64,000 bases of DNA from Rhizophagus irregularis (taxonomy: Eukaryota > Glomeromycota > Glomeromycetes > Glomerales > Glomeraceae): assembly GCF_026210795.1 (NCBI RefSeq), contig NC_089433.1, positions 2,629,001-2,693,000 of the forward strand, in the 5' to 3' direction. Below are positions 46,938 through 58,540 of the stretch, in pieces; the stretch's first letter is position 1; the number at the start of each line of letters is the position of its first letter. A model generated the notes under the pieces. It was not told the origin of the DNA. It worked only from the letters and a program-made list of their open reading frames with translations, and made no database searches. The position numbers were made by a program, and so were the translations under genes.

Positions 46938-47104
46938 AATTAATATTACAAGAATGTTAATTCGAGTGTGAAATTATTTTTTATCGTACACGTGACAGAT
47001 TTAGATATAAGATGAATTATAAAAACTGCCAACAAGGAGAGGATTACTAAGAAACATTTTGACCATTTTGTATACCTTTCATAACCGCCGTACAAGGATA
47101 CAAA
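46938..47104. promoter_or_regulatory. 167-bp bidirectional promoter with CACGTG box
   Basis: Between the bS21m start (minus) and the UTR4 start (plus). TACACGTGACAG lies at about 46987-46998. The second CACGTG seen in a very short divergent promoter of this block. Confidence 0.5.
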
Positions 47105-47890
47105 ATGCCAATAACACCCACATATAAATGTGTTCTTCTTGATATTGAAGGAACAACAACACCTATTTCATTTGTTCATGATCGTTTATTTTCATATGTT
47201 AAAAATAATTTAGTTAATTTCCTGAACGAAAATTGGAATTCACTCGAGTTACAAGAACAAATTCAATTATTAAGAGAACAAGCAATGAAAGATGTGAACA
47301 ATAATTTATCTGATGTAATTCTTGTTCCAGAGGTACAACAACAAGGAAAAAAAACTAATGAAGAAGAAATTAAAAAAGCTATTATACAAAATATTCAATG
47401 GCAAATGAAAATCAATAGAAAAATAGGCGCGTTTAAATCATTCCAAGGATTTATGTGGGAATCAGGTTATGAATCAGGAGAACTAAAAGGAGAAATATTT
47501 GATGATGTATTAGATGCATTAAAAAAGTGGAAAGAAAGTGGAATTAAAATATATATATATTCATCTGGCAGCATTTCAGCACAAAAGTCTTTATTTAAAA
47601 ATTCTGATAAAGGTGACTTAACAGAATATATTGATGGTTATTTCGATACTTCTATTGGAAGTAAAATTGAAAAATCTAGTTATGTGAATATTGCTAAAGA
47701 AATTCAATTGGAACCTAGGGATATCTTATTTCTCAGTGATAATGTTAAAGAAATAATTTCTGCCAAATCTGTTTGTTATCAAGCTGCTATTATTGAGCGT
47801 AAAAACAATATGCCTTTGTCCGATGATGACCGTAAAAATAATATTATTTTTACAGATTTTCTTCAAATATTTTCTTATTTGTTTTTATAA
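47105..47890 (+). CDS. UTR4: Enolase-phosphatase E1 (methionine salvage)
   Basis: Intronless, 261 aa. It has the enolase-phosphatase nucleophile motif LLDIEGTTTPISFV (Asp and Glu in D-x-E-G-T near residue 13), GAFKSFQGFMWESGYESGEL, the Ser motif IYSSGSISAQKSLF, YFDTSIGSKIEKSSYVNIAK and the acidic motif ILFLSDNVKEI: a complete HAD-fold active site. It converts 2,3-diketo-5-methylthiopentyl-1-phosphate to acireductone, with enolase and phosphatase steps in one protein. An insert of about 10 residues (VPEVQQQGKKTNEE) is usual in fungi. Confidence 0.93.
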   Translation: MPITPTYKCVLLDIEGTTTPISFVHDRLFSYVKNNLVNFLNENWNSLELQEQIQLLREQAMKDVNNNLSDVILVPEVQQQGKKTNEEEIKKAIIQNIQWQMKINRKIGAFKSFQGFMWESGYESGELKGEIFDDVLDALKKWKESGIKIYIYSSGSISAQKSLFKNSDKGDLTEYIDGYFDTSIGSKIEKSSYVNIAKEIQLEPRDILFLSDNVKEIISAKSVCYQAAIIERKNNMPLSDDDRKNNIIFTDFLQIFSYLFL

Positions 47891-48768
47891 ACACGTAAAA
47901 CACTAGTATGTCACATGTAATCCCATAATCTTATAATTCTTTAATATTATTTAGCCTGATTGGAAAATTTTCATTATGCTAAATGCTAAATCATTACAAT
48001 ATGTGTAATTATACTGCAAAGTTTGTCAAGATAACTTGCAGTTTCCATGGCACATTATATTAATTGGCAGGGTATCTGAGAGCTGTAACACTATATCTGT
48101 TGTTCCAGATGTTGTTTTAGCTTATTTCACATCTGCTACAAATAAATTTACTTATATATATTTTCATTTTTTATCTCATAAATATAAGTAATCTTTAAAA
48201 ATTTATATTGTACATCATTATATTTTTATATATTATATTATCTTAATACTTATATAATATTTGCCAGTTATAAAGAATATTATTTATTATTTTTAAGTTT
48301 CATTCATTCTGAAAAGTTAGTTATAATTTGAAATATATGTATAGAAAAAATTCAAAAAAGCAATTTGCATATACTTCAGTAAACGATATTTATAAAGTAT
48401 CTATTTTATTATTACTATATAAAATTTTTTACTTGTTTATTTACTTTATTTTCTAATAATATTATAATATTTTGTTGAAGATATATAATACCCTTAATTA
48501 TCATGGGAATATTGAAAAAATATATATATATTGTTTATAATTAAATACAAACGAATGATATGATCTGATTTTTTTTTATGAATATACATGTTAACCTTAT
48601 ATATACAATTAAAGGACAGTTTATATACTTTTATTTTTATTTGTGTTTTTGTTTATTATTTTTTAGAGGTGTTACATCTGAAATTAAAGAAATAAATGAT
48701 TTGTCACATCACTCAAGAATATAATGGTAGGCTATAAATAAATTCATACAACTACTTGCTTGAGTAGT
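47891..48768. other. AT-rich intergenic region between convergent genes
   Basis: Nearly 880 bp, the longest gap in the compact block and the only convergent one over 450 bp. Many TATA-type stretches, no coding frame. AAGTTTGTCAAGATAACTTGCAG near 48020 contains a short imperfect inverted repeat. Nothing else supported. Confidence 0.4.
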
Positions 48769-51279
48769 TTAATCGTTGCTTTCATCCCAAGAAGTAATCC
48801 AGGCATGATAAAGAATATTTGGAAGTTGAAGAATATCCGTCTTTCTCTTATGGCCATGACGCAACTTTCTGAATTGCTGGTTTACAACGTAGCTTCGAGC
48901 AACTCCTTCTGGAGAAACAAAGTCAACTGCGGCTTTGACACAGCTCGTATAATTACAAACTTGATGTGCACATCCTGCGGGAACAAAGACGACATCACCA
49001 GGGTTTTGGAATACTCTAATATTAAAACAAAAAAGTCTCTTATAAAATGAGTAAAAAAAAAGATAGAGAATTCTACAACTTACCTCCATCCCGTAACACC
49101 CTCTTCGGAAGCCAATCGACTTCTCAGTTCTTTGTCCAAATAGAAACATTGGTCATGTATAGGGTGGTTAATCGACAATCCGTGTTCCTTTGCAATTTTC
49201 CTTAAGAATCTTCTTACTCTTGGAAGGTCAGCTGGATGATATAAATCCCAGACTGCTGCTGCTGTTTTATCCCGTTCTTCTTCTAAGCGATTTTCAACGC
49301 TCGGAGCATATGCCATCATATTAACTGCATCGGTCATATCAAGATGAAGGTTTGTAGTACCTTTGCCACCTACGTTATCTTCAGAACCATAAGCATTGTA
49401 CATCTTTGGACCAAGATCAGGACGATTAATCTCTAATGGCAATCTGTGAGCCAGGTTCAAAACTCCACTACGAGTTGTATATTCTTTAAATGGCAAAGAA
49501 TTATAGAAGTCTTTATAATGTTCTGGGAACGTTTCTGCGAAATCATCTGCTGGAGGCCAGTCCTATTTAGTACCGAATATGTAAAAAAAATTAATTAGGC
49601 AAATTCAAAAAAAAAAAATTGTTAAAAACAAAAAAAAATACTTTTAATTTTAGGCATGGACAAATTCCAGCTTTGTTCACGAATCGACTACTGATATCTT
49701 CAAAGCCCTTAAAGAATGTTTTAACATCCATTTTATACTCGACATTCTCCTTGACATCGATTACCGTACAATCTTTATCACCATAATGTTCAATGAAATA
49801 GTTTGGTCTCCAAATTTTTTCTTCTAATTTATCCGCGCCTCTGATCACGAAAGGATACCCTCTTTTCCAAAGATCTCTGAAGGTATCCTCGGTCATTTCG
49901 CTAGCTGCATATTCAATCTTCTTATGTTCATCATGTAATTGGAGAGTACGATTATGACGATCCTGTGATGATGTAGAAAAGCCGTTATCTTGATTTAATA
50001 CTGACATAGCGGAATCCTCAACATCAAATGATGTTTTTTTAGATGTTCTGGATTGCCGACGTCGAACTACAACTCTTGAACTTTCCGCAGGTTGAGTAAC
50101 TTCCGAACTTTCTACTGATTGGTTCGCAGTATCATCATCGGGCAATTCTTCTCCGTCTAAATCAGAACTATCCTCGTCGTCAAGGATCATCTGGTTACAT
50201 TGATCAGAAAGTCGATTAATTTCTTCTTTTGTATAATGATAAATAGGCACCAATTGTTCCTTGTAATGCCGCCTTTTATGAGAACACCTTCCGGCCTCTT
50301 TGAACGAATCATCAGAATCATTCCATTCTTCGTAACAAGAAAGACAATATTCCTTTCCGCAAACACAGCACATCCAATATCCACTGAATATTGTTGTTTG
50401 ACAAGAATCACACAATTGACAGATGTTACGGTCTGGAAATTTGCGGATTTTTGCCATTTCAAGATGTGGAAGTTCCTTTTTAAGAAATTTCATAAACGTT
50501 GGTGCGATCAAGTCTATTATAAGAAAGAAAACAGCAAGTTGATTTTTGCCAAATATTAATTAATTGGGACCTGTTTCCGTTTACTTACCAAGAACGCGAA
50601 CATTTTTGACTTCGTCTTCACTTACACCAATCTCATAAGTTGATTTGGGGTCAGGGCCTTCTGCAGACTTAAATTCTGGGCCATATACTAATTTGCCTTT
50701 TCTTTGTCCGAACACCCGTATGTCAATGAACCGACACTTATCCGACTTCTTGGCCAAGCCTAAATTATCATTAAAAAATTAAATAAATGGAAATAATAAT
50801 TGACTTACAAATACTTACATGCGGTACATCTTTCAGAACTACTTACATGCGGTGCATTTTTCAAAACAACAGTATCTTGCTGAGAAGCAACGCCCTTGTT
50901 GGACGTGCTTCTTACCTGGCACCGGTCGGACTTTGATTAAATCAGCATTCTTGACCAATTTCTTCCGAGCTTCATCTTCGTCACTTTCGGGGTCAAACTT
51001 TCGCTTGGACCCCGCAGGCTCTGCAACTTTTCTTTTCTTTGACCGCCCAACGGGAACATCAATAGCTTTTCTCTTGTCACCAGTTTCAATAAGCTTTTCG
51101 TTTTTTACGATTTTTTTATTCTTTGGTCTTCCAGCCTTCTTTCGTTGTTTCATAGGAGCAGGAGTGTAGAACTCTGTTGTCTTCCTTGTTCGCCGTGGTC
51201 TCTTTGAACTTCCAACAGCTGCCATTTCAGCTGTATCGGATTGAGTTTCAGTAGTGGACCCAATTTCTTGATCAGACAT
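48769..51279 (-). CDS. KDM3-type JmjC histone lysine demethylase
   Basis: Five exons; start MSDQEIGSTTETQSDTAEMA. A basic, AT-hook-like N-terminus (KAGRPKNKKIVKNE; GRSKKRKV) precedes Cys-rich zinc-binding stretches: CCFEKCTAC and then NICQLCDSCQTTIFSGYWMC, CVCGKEYCLSCYEEW (KDM3/JMJD1-type finger). The JmjC domain has FVIRGADKLEEKIWRPNYFI, TTNLHLDMTDAVNMMAY (iron ligands His-Leu-Asp) and DVVFVPAGCAHQVCNYTSCV (third ligand His). All ligands are present, so activity is likely; KDM3 enzymes remove H3K9 mono/dimethyl marks. A 28-bp duplication around the first donor (50813-50868) leaves two GTAAGTA sites; only the exon-proximal one keeps the frame open. Confidence 0.92.
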
Positions 51280-52876
51280 GACTGAAATTTAGTGTTAGAA
51301 ATTGTAATTCAAATAAAATTTTTAATGATTCATGACAATAAATGTTTTAAAATAAAATAACCATTTGGAATAACGGTGCTGTATCCACACAAAATTTTTC
51401 CTTTAAAAAAAAAGATTTTTCTCAGACACGTAATAAAATCTTCATTAATTCGTTATATATAAATAGTAAATTTATACTTTGTGATAACAAACGTTTACTG
51501 CTCTTTATTTGCAATAAAATTAGGACCAGTATTTACCTGCATAAAAATTTTTGAAATTAGTGATAACAAGAGAAATGATAACTCCTAAAGAAGAGAGCTT
51601 GTGTTACGGTAAGATTATATAAAGTGAATCTATATACCGAGAAGATACAGCTACGAAAATGAGCAAAGTATTAATTGATAAAAATTTTTTTGCCGCTTAC
51701 CTATTTTATTTTGTATCAAAACAACACGTTTCTTAAGATAATAAGGATAAGGGTAATAAGAAAATGATTTTATTTCTATGCGAAAAAAATCACGCCATTT
51801 ACTTGTCTACTCGTCCGTTCAGTCATTGTGGACAAATTAGTATCAAAAATGAAACATCTTATGCCACGTGGCAAATGTTGGATAATCGATCCGATTTTGC
51901 CTAATACTTTTAACTATATACGGTACACGGTTTGTACAATATAAAAACAAGTTTATGTTGCTATTTATTTTACTGATTGTTATTTTTAGTATCTGACAAA
52001 TATTACAATGATTTGTCAAGTACAAATAAGTCCCATTTTCGCATGTTTGAGTAAGATAATGTCAATGACAAAGTACTAAGGAGCACAAGAAATCCAAAAA
52101 ACATATGAGATCTCATCTGAAATATTGAGAAGGTGCAACAACCAAGGAAGATATCAAGCATCAGAATGCCAGGTAGTAACAGATTGTTTTCTGTAGTGAA
52201 TGTGGAGAAGGTATTTGGAAATCAAGAAAGGATAAATGAAAAGAAAAAGATCTGTTACACAAGAGTTAGTTCAGAGAAGATAGGCAATGTAAATACCTCT
52301 GGAGTGAGTGCTGGAAGAAGGAAATTTTTTTCAAAACAATCATTTGATTCAAAAAAAATTTTTGTTGATTTGGTCCCTTTTTTCAGCAATTATCCTAAAT
52401 GTCCAGACTTTGAATTCATCAAATATATTTAGGTCTTAACTGGAAATGCAGGGTTTTACATCCATTTTGGAATAATTGTATTAAAGAGATATTAAGAAGG
52501 TTGTTATCTATAAGGATCAGCTCTGCTACTTTAGGTAGATATATAATAAAGTTCTTTAAAATAATGCAGAAATAAAATCACTAAAATAAGTAGTATCATA
52601 TAAAAGTGCTATTTAAATAATAAATGCTTTACTAAAGAATTTTTATAAGTAAAAAAAACTTTTAGAAAGGTATATTTATATTATAATATTTCAAATTTTG
52701 ATTTGTATAAGACTTGTATAAACTTACATAATATAAATAATATAGGCTAAACAATTAATAGGATATATCCTATTGTATAAATAGACTTGACTTATTAAGA
52801 ATATTATTTATATGCAATCTGATAATTAATAAATACATACAAAATTAATTTTGAATAAAGTATTGATTAAAGAAAC
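51280..52876. other. Intergenic, transposon-flank region
   Basis: About 1.6 kb. TGCCACGTGGCA, a perfect palindromic G-box, lies near 51859. An ORF at 52133-52432 has no recognisable domain and an unconvincing composition. The rest is AT-rich with no supported gene. Confidence 0.4.
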
Positions 52877-53211
52877 AGGACCCCGGACATCACATATATA
52901 ACTCATAACCGATCTGCATGAATTTAGCACTCTTTGCTCCTGCTAAAATAGACCTAATTTGCTAAAAATCAAATTATCACATTTTAAATCTATACTAATT
53001 TGCTAAAACTCAAAATATGAGTTATAGTAAAATTTTAAATAATATAGGTTTAAATTTGCTTAATAAAATATAATTTCAGTTTATTAAAATTATTTGTAGA
53101 TTGGTAAATTTAATTGTTAATTAACAATCTTTTTTTTTATTATCAATAAAAAAAATAAATAATTAATAACAACTGACTTTTTGCCAAAAAAGACCCTTTT
53201 TTATTTTCAGT

Positions 53212-53346
53212 TTTTTGCAATTATCTCGGCATCCAGTGATCTGATTCATGCGGATTTTTTTTATTTTGTAGAACTCGATGAGGGCTACAAAACAAAAAAA
53301 AGTTCGCATAAATTGGACCACTGGATGCCGAGATAATTGCGAAAAA
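53212..53346. repeat. 135-bp hairpin inside the composite element
   Basis: ATTATCTCGGCATCCAGTG at 53220 pairs with CACTGGATGCCGAGATAAT at 53319; inside, ATGCG, T8 and TTTTGTAG pair with CTACAAAA, A8 and CGCAT. The loop is about 13 nt. Confidence 0.8.
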
Positions 53347-53550
53347 CATGATTTTTTTTGAAATTTAGGCCAATTTGCTTCTCTGAGTTATATATGTAAT
53401 GTCTGGGGTCCTATATAAATTAAACTGTCAATTTTTATAATTTATAATTAAAATTATGTAGATTATAGATAAGATAATAATTAATAAAAATAATAAATTA
53501 AATATAAATAATTATTAAAAAATAAAATGTTGCGAAACTCATCGGACGGT

Positions 53551-53611
53551 TTTTGGCCTGCATTATGCTTAATTTTGGCCGGAATTATACTTAATTTTGG
53601 CCAAAATATAA
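53551..53611. repeat. 22-bp tandem repeat, TTTTGGCC units
   Basis: Units begin at 53551, 53573 and 53595: TTTTGGCCTGCATTATGCTT, TTTTGGCCGGAATTATACTT and a partial third. Related single copies occur at 57925 and at 31512. Confidence 0.75.
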
Positions 53612-54249
53612 CCCGGACCCCGAAACTAATATTTTTAAAAATATTATCTATAAAAGTTAAAAAAAAAGGATAAGTTAAATTTAAAAAAAAGTACCAATTT
53701 GCTCAAATATAAAATATGACTTTGTAAAATCAACACAATTTGCTAAAACTCATAATTATGACTATTAATTAATTTTCAATCAATTTGCAATTATGAGTTT
53801 AACCTAATTTTGATTGAATTTGCTAAAACTCAAATGTGAGTTATATAAGTGATGTCTGGGGTCCTAAAGAAACTATCTTAATCCTTAAAAAAGAAATAGA
53901 AGTGAATATACATTTCTAAAAAGTATTATTATTTTAAAACAATTACTAGTGATTAATAATATGATTAACATAATTATAAATTACTTGAGATATTATTTTT
54001 ACTTATATATTTCCATTTTTTTAGACATTATTATTAACTAAAATGATGTTTGTAAAAAGTAATTTTACTAGATTAAGTATTCATATATTTATAACAGATT
54101 ATGATTCTAATAGTCAATTAATTAAATGAAGTAATAGTAATATTGACAAAATATTCAAATTGCTCAAGAAATATAATAAATTACAGAGCAATAAAAATCT
54201 TGCTTTAAAAAAAATAAACAAAAGAAAGATTGAAAAAATGCTATAAATC

Positions 54250-56700
54250 TAGGGATGTTAACAGTTTATGATTGGATGGTTCAAACCGCAGTTTGATCAT
54301 AGGACCAGTTTCGGTTCAGTTCAAACGTCAAACCAAACTGAGACCGAACCGATAGAAACCGGTTTAGTGAACCGGTTTTAGATCGGTTCAATTAACGGTT
54401 ACGTGTATCTGCATGCGTAACTTTTTACAATAAAAGAATAACGGATTTTACATTCTTACATTTTTTTATATCACCTTGCATTATTACAACTATGTCGGGA
54501 GTTTTTGAAAATGACGATAATAATTTATCAGATGATTCCTTAGCATCTGATGATGAAAGAATTATAAATAAGAAATTGTCAGCAGATGTTTGGGAGTTTT
54601 TTCAAAAAATTCAAGATGAGGAAAGTTGGTTAATTACAAACTATAAGTGTATTTTGTGTGCAAAACTTTATTCACCTGGTAATCCAACATCTACACTTCG
54701 ACGTCATTTAACTAAAAAACATCCATCACATTATAAAAAACCTGAAACCCACCAAACTACTTTACGTTTTAAACCTTACTCTCCATCAAAATCTAAACTT
54801 ATCACAGATTCTTTGGTTGATTTTGTTGCAACTGATTTGCAACCTTTTACCATTGTTGAAAATCCTGAATTCAAATTATTAATTAATAAATTGAATCCCC
54901 ACTATATTTTACCTTGCAGACAAACCTTAAAGGAAAAATTCATAGAAAATTATAAAATGAGAAAAAATGTGTTAATTAATGAAGTCTCACAAATTAACTC
55001 AAAAATCTCTCTTACTACTGATATTTGGACTTCAGAAATCTCAAAAAATTGTTATCTTGGAGTAACAATGCATTATATTAACAACAATTGGGAATTAAAA
55101 AATCTCTTACTTGATTTAATTCCTGTAAATGGTTTTCATACAGCTGGGTTAATTACTAGCAAGCTTTTACAAATTCTTGAAGAGTTTAGTATCAGTAATA
55201 ATATTCTTGCATTAACTACGTACAACTGGAAGCAACATGATAGCATGTGGTAATCAACTAGCAACTGAATTAGATCAGGAGTTTAATAATATGGCTTTTA
55301 CTCATTACAGATGCTGCTGCACATATTATAAATTTAGCAGTAAAAGCAGGAATAAATCATGTTGGAAATGAAATCAAAAAACTTCATCAATTTGTTGTTA
55401 AAATCAAGAATTCACCATTATTTTTGGATAAATTATCAGAAATTTGTACCCTTAAAAAAGTTAAATTTCTTAAACCAATTTTAGATATAGACATTTGCTG
55501 GAATTCCACATATTTTATGATTAATAGACAAATCTTAATGCAGGGTGTTTCAGAATTACTTGCAACAACAAATGTTGAAGAACTTGGAGATTTATTTCCA
55601 ACAATATCTGAATGGCGACATATTAAGGTATTTTTTATTTTATAAATTATTATTTATTTTATTTTATAATTATATATTTATTAATTATTATTTTTTTTTT
55701 TACAGGAATTAGCAAAGGTATTAGAAGCCCATGTATGAAGCAACCAATTTATTATCATCATCAAAAAATCCTACACAAGGTGATATAAGATTGGTTTTTA
55801 ATGGAATGTTTAAAAAATTGGATCATTATCAAAGAGGAAATCACCATACACAAAAGGCAATAGCATCAGCAATTTGTAATAAATTGAAAGCCTATTGGGA
55901 CAAATATTTGAATCAATCTTTCATTACTTCTTCAATATTAGATCCACACTACAAAACCACATTATTTAATCATAATGATATAACTGAAATTATTAGTAAA
56001 TTACAAGAATTATATTTGTCATATTTACCCTTAAATAATCAAACCATACCATTAGCACCAGCACGACCATCTCGTGATTATTTTCTTAATTTACTTAATC
56101 CAAATAATATTCGTCGAAGTATCGTACTTGATTTGAATTAGATTGATACTTAAATTCTCCAGTAGATAGTAATACAGGTTCTTTAATTTGGTGGAAACTT
56201 ATGAAAAGGATTACCCAGTACTTATATCAAATAGCTAAGGATTATTTAACAATCCAAGAACGCATCGTTCCATCAGAAAGCGGGCATTTTCATTTCGGGA
56301 TTAACTATTTCAAAAACTAGAAATAGGTTAGATCCTGAAACGGCAAGGGCAATTATATGCATGAAAAATTGGATATCGGAAAAAGAAAGAATGGAAAATT
56401 GAATCAATACTTGCAATATGTCTTTTTTTTTCCTTTTTTTTTACATTATGTGAAATTTTGTTGGTAATTTTTTTTCTTATAATAAAAAATTTTTTGACGA
56501 TATATGATATATTTAAATTCATGATCTGCATTACACAATTTTGTATAAAATACTATAAATATCCGGTCTAAACTTCGGTCTAAACTTCGGTCTAAACTTC
56601 GGTTCAAACTCTGGTTCTAAACCTATAACGGTTTGGTTTTGTACTCAAACCACCAGTTTTTGGACCAAAAACTGGATGGACTGAACCGTTAACATCCCTA
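54250..56700 (+). mobile_element. Complete hAT transposon, 2451 bp
   Basis: Flanked by the perfect octamer TATAAATC (54242-54249 and 56701-56708). Terminal inverted repeats begin TAGGGATGTTAACAGTT on the left and TAGGGATGTTAACGGTT on the right. Subterminal zones are rich in GGTTCGGTTCAAAC-type motifs, with a 14-bp tandem GGTCTAAACTTC repeat at 56564-56605. It carries a BED-finger transposase gene with frameshifts. The intact ends and duplication show a single, well-preserved insertion. Confidence 0.9.
54492..56402 (+). pseudogene. BED zinc-finger hAT transposase, frameshifted
   Basis: The first frame (54492-55253) starts MSGVFENDDNNLSDDSLASD and has a BED finger (CILCAKLYSP, STLRRHLTKKH: C-x2-C ... 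H-x4-H) and the catalytic start LTTDIWTSEISKN. Near 55227 an extra base breaks the frame before ASN-type sequence; another extra base lies at about 55315 (should read CAAHIINLAVKAG). An intron (55629-55705) follows, then a further single-base shift at about 55728, and a stop at 56141. Remnants of the dimerisation region (IWWKLMKRI, IAKDYLTIQERIVPSES, TRNRLDPETARAIICMKNWI) continue to 56402. At least four lesions, so not functional as it stands. Confidence 0.88.
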
Positions 56701-56708
56701 TATAAATC

Positions 56709-58532
56709 ATACAATAAATCTGCAATTTGATAGATAAATGTCATCACCAGTTGACCTGATAATTATGTTAAATTATAAGATCATTTTACTTTCTAAATTA
56801 AAAGATGCTTAAAAATAAAAAAAATCTAATTGAGAATAGCACATGTAATACTAATCTGGTTGTATTTTAAATTTAAATATTCTTTTTATACAAGTTAAGA
56901 GGAATATAATATGACTAATTCTATTTAATTATATTAGATTTAATTTCAAAAGTCAGTTCTAACTCAAATAATATGATATTTAACCAATCAAATATATTAA
57001 ATATCTTTTATATAACTAAATATTTTAAATTCTAGTTTATTGGTTATTTGTATATTATTATAAAATAAATATAATGTTTTTGTTTTCAAATTAGTACCTT
57101 TTATAAAAAGAAATTAATTTTAAAATATAAAATTTTTTTGCATTTTTAGTAGAAAAAAGTTTATTATTAGTAATTTTTAAAAAAAACTTTTTTAATTATT
57201 CTTAAAAATTTGTGTAAATATTTTTTTAAAAAAATTAAAATTATTTAAATATAGTAATTAAAAATTTTCCAAATTCTTTTTTATTTCTATATAACTAATA
57301 ATATAAAGTAAAATTAATTCATTATGAAATTTTTAAGATTTAGTAATAATTAAATTTTTAATGATTTTTATATTATTTAATTTATTTTATTATAACAAAT
57401 TAAATAATAGTAAAATCATTTATTGTATATAATTGAAAAAAATTTATAAATCTCTTTAAATTTTATAATAAAATTTAATAATTTTTAATAAATTTCAATA
57501 ACTTTTTATTATTAAATTATAATAACTATTAATATAATTGAATTATCATTATTGATAATTTAAAGTATATAAAATAAAAAAATTGTTTGATGTAATAATC
57601 ATAACATAATTTTATTTATTGAATTTTTACATATAAGTCACAGTTTTCATTTTAAAAAGAATGATTCTTAGAAGTAAAAAATTTAATTTAGGATTGTGTA
57701 AAATTCCTAAGAATTAGAAAATTTTTTTAGGAAAAATACAAGATTATTATTAAATTTTACCTTTTTTTTTATTTACCTATATAGGGATCAATATTTTATT
57801 ATGGTACAGTCAACTCTCTTTATAATCACACATTCCAGTTCATATTTGGTGATTATAAAGAGATGTGACTATATAAAAAATTTCTTATATTTGTATATCA
57901 TAATTTCAGCCAAAAATTAACATAATTTTGGCCAGAATTATACTTAAAACTTTATTGTATTGTAATTCTGATAATATTAATTGTAGAGAGATGATCTTAT
58001 TACTACCATTCAATTTATCTTAATGAGACAGTTCTAAATTACTACCATTCGATTTGTCTCAGTAAGACAATTCTAATAAGCTATGGTACATCTTTGTACG
58101 ATTATTAGATGCTAAGTTATTTAATATATCCTTTATATAACTGTGATTATAAATGGTTCTTTTTAATATAAGATTTTTAAAAATAGGTGTGATAGTGATT
58201 ATAGATAAATTGTAACTATATAGGATATATAGATTTTAATAATAAAATATATTCATAAACATAAACTTCTAAAATACTTCACTCAACTAGCAAATGTTCC
58301 CGATAAGCTAGAAAGTTGTGAGAATTATGAAACTTATATATGGCATAAAATAGTAGAATAGAAAAAAAAGGGTAACAAAATAAAAATATAAAGAAATAAA
58401 ATTTAAATTAAGAATAAAAATTGAAATAAAATAAAATAAAATTAAATAAAAATTAACAAAAATTCCAACTATTAACTAATTTAAATATGATAAAACTAAA
58501 AATATAAATAACCTAATCCAACCAAATTAAAT
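56709..58532. other. AT-rich region with decayed element remnants
   Basis: No gene. From 57807 a pogo/mariner-like end can be seen (TACAGTCAACTCTCTTTATA, then GATTATAAAGAGATGTGACTA at 57861 in opposite sense), but I could not place a matching far end. Decayed pieces of the fold-back hairpin lie at 57990-58110. Confidence 0.4.
57990..58110. repeat. Decayed copy of the 3.0-3.9 kb hairpin module
   Basis: TACTACCATTCGATTTGTCT and then CAGTAAGACAATTCTAAT... TGTACGATTATTAGATG follow the order of 3850-3920 (ACCACCATTCGATGTGTCTC, GAGAGGAATCTAATGA, GCACGATCACTAGATGG), mostly with C-to-T or G-to-A changes. Another weak match (TTAGAATCCTCTCATCAAGA) lies near 58913. Confidence 0.6.
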
Positions 58533-58540
58533 GCCTATAT

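Larger units (their letters stand above)
52877..53865. mobile_element. Non-autonomous element, AGGACCCC family, perfect 8-bp duplication
   Basis: 989 bp flanked by AAAGAAAC on both sides (52869-52876 and 53866-53873). Ends are AGGACCCCGGACATCAC and, reverse complemented, AGGACCCCAGACATCAC, followed by TATATAACTCA. AATTTGCTAAAACTCA-type motifs recur at least six times near both ends (for example 52957, 52990, 53697, 53742, 53816). A second right terminus (ATGTCTGGGGTCCT, 53398-53412) lies inside, so this is probably a composite. No ORF. Confidence 0.75.

Noticed and set aside
52133-52432. 99-aa plus-strand ORF
   Set aside because: No recognisable domain, no splice context, surrounded by decayed repeats; alternative frames look equally protein-like.
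57807-58220. Complete pogo/mariner element
   Set aside because: Only one convincing end (TACAGTCAACTCTC) is visible; no matching far end or transposase was found.
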